NCBI GenBank assembly: GCA_947174735.1
Contig: CAMWKC010000128.1
Location: 1-6,415 of the forward strand
Direction of reading: 5' to 3'
DNA from: an uncultured Porphyromonadaceae bacterium
Lineage (GTDB): Bacteria > Bacteroidota > Bacteroidia > Bacteroidales > Muribaculaceae
DNA length: 6,415 nt
This document shows, piece after piece, positions 6,208 through 6,415 of this stretch (its first letter is position 1; the number at the start of each line of letters is the position of its first letter). The notes beneath the pieces are model-generated. The model was not told where the DNA came from and searched no databases. It saw only the letters and a list, made by a program, of their open reading frames with translations. Both the position numbers and the translations under genes were made by a program.

Positions 6208-6306
6208 TGTAATTTGGTTTTATTCTGTTTAGTGTCTGGGTCTGTCCCGTCGTGCTTAATTGACGCCGTTACGGGGCAGTCCCGTAGTGTCCGCAGGGTG
6301 AGGAGA
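6208..6306 (-). promoter_or_regulatory. Leader of the OmpA-family gene with competing hairpins
   Basis: The 99-nt gap contains two copies of GTCCCGTnGTG (plus-strand 6244-6254 and 6279-6289) around one ACGGGGC segment. The central segment can pair with either copy. TACGGG/CCCGTA (6270-6275 with 6281-6286) forms a 6-bp hairpin. CTGTCCCGT/ACGGGGCAG (6242-6250 with 6271-6279) forms an 8-of-9-bp stem. The two stems exclude each other. No -7 box and no T-run were found, so its role is unproven. Confidence 0.3.
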
Positions 6307-6415
6307 TTATTTTACAGTGAAGTAGAACTTGGCAGTTGAAGTTGTGCCGTGGTAGTCGACAGCAGTGTAGACGAGCTCGTAGGTAGCACCCATAACAACA
6401 TCTGACGGGATAGGC
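6307..6415 (-). CDS. C-terminal end of an unrecognised, probably exported protein (partial)
   Basis: Only the last 35 codons and a TAA stop (6309-6307) lie in the window, and the gene continues beyond the right edge. The peptide starts PIPSDVVMGATYELVYTAVD and ends AKFYFTVK. The alternating hydrophobic pattern and closing YFTVK look like the final strands of a beta-sandwich (Ig-like or similar) domain of a cell-envelope protein. Compositional sense and the position 99 nt upstream of the OmpA-family gene on the same strand support a real gene, possibly cotranscribed with it. The family cannot be named from this fragment. Confidence 0.6.
   Translation of the reverse strand, partial: PIPSDVVMGATYELVYTAVDYHGTTSTAKFYFTVK

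Overview
The window looks like chromosomal DNA of a gut-type Bacteroidales bacterium, possibly Muribaculaceae-like (family-level placement is inference). The evidence is the short-LID adenylate kinase beside hypoxanthine phosphoribosyltransferase, AT-rich start regions without clear Shine-Dalgarno sequences, three copies of the Bacteroidales -7 promoter motif TAnnTTTG, and secreted proteins of Bacteroidales style (an OmpA-family porin and a Big_2 Ig-repeat protein with a sorting-tail-like C-terminus). All firmly supported protein genes lie on the minus strand.

Left part (1-1340): a purine salvage and nucleotide unit, transcribed right to left as hpt then adk. hpt has a good promoter (TTG, 20 nt, TAACTTTG) and a structured leader of about 85 nt that would begin with a perfect 9-bp hairpin. 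adk carries an in-frame amber codon (67-69). After it, the same frame continues for 21 family-like codons to a TAA at 1-3, so the usual C-terminal helix is cut off unless the codon is read through.

Middle (1340-1986): about 650 bases without a recognised protein gene, but not empty. On the plus strand it holds a -7 motif (1421), a GC-rich hairpin, an uninterrupted array of ten 13-nt degenerate repeats (1496-1625) inside a 63-codon open frame, and a weak AT-rich terminator. Next comes a second plus-strand -7 motif (1734), followed by two hairpins that each end in a T-run. This second set is a good candidate for a small RNA of about 70 or 110 nt. A very long palindrome (1884-1944) separates it from the convergent protein gene to the right.

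Right part (1987-6415): a 959-residue secreted protein with an N-terminal region of about 300 residues, seven Ig-like Big_2 domains and a C-terminal sorting-like tail. After a strong intrinsic terminator comes a complete 377-residue OmpA-family outer-membrane protein. At the right edge is the last 35 codons of another probable extracytoplasmic protein. The two complete proteins are envelope or surface proteins, and no shared pathway is visible. The most interesting points are the amber codon in adk, the plus-strand small RNA candidate, the 13-nt repeat array and the structured hpt leader.
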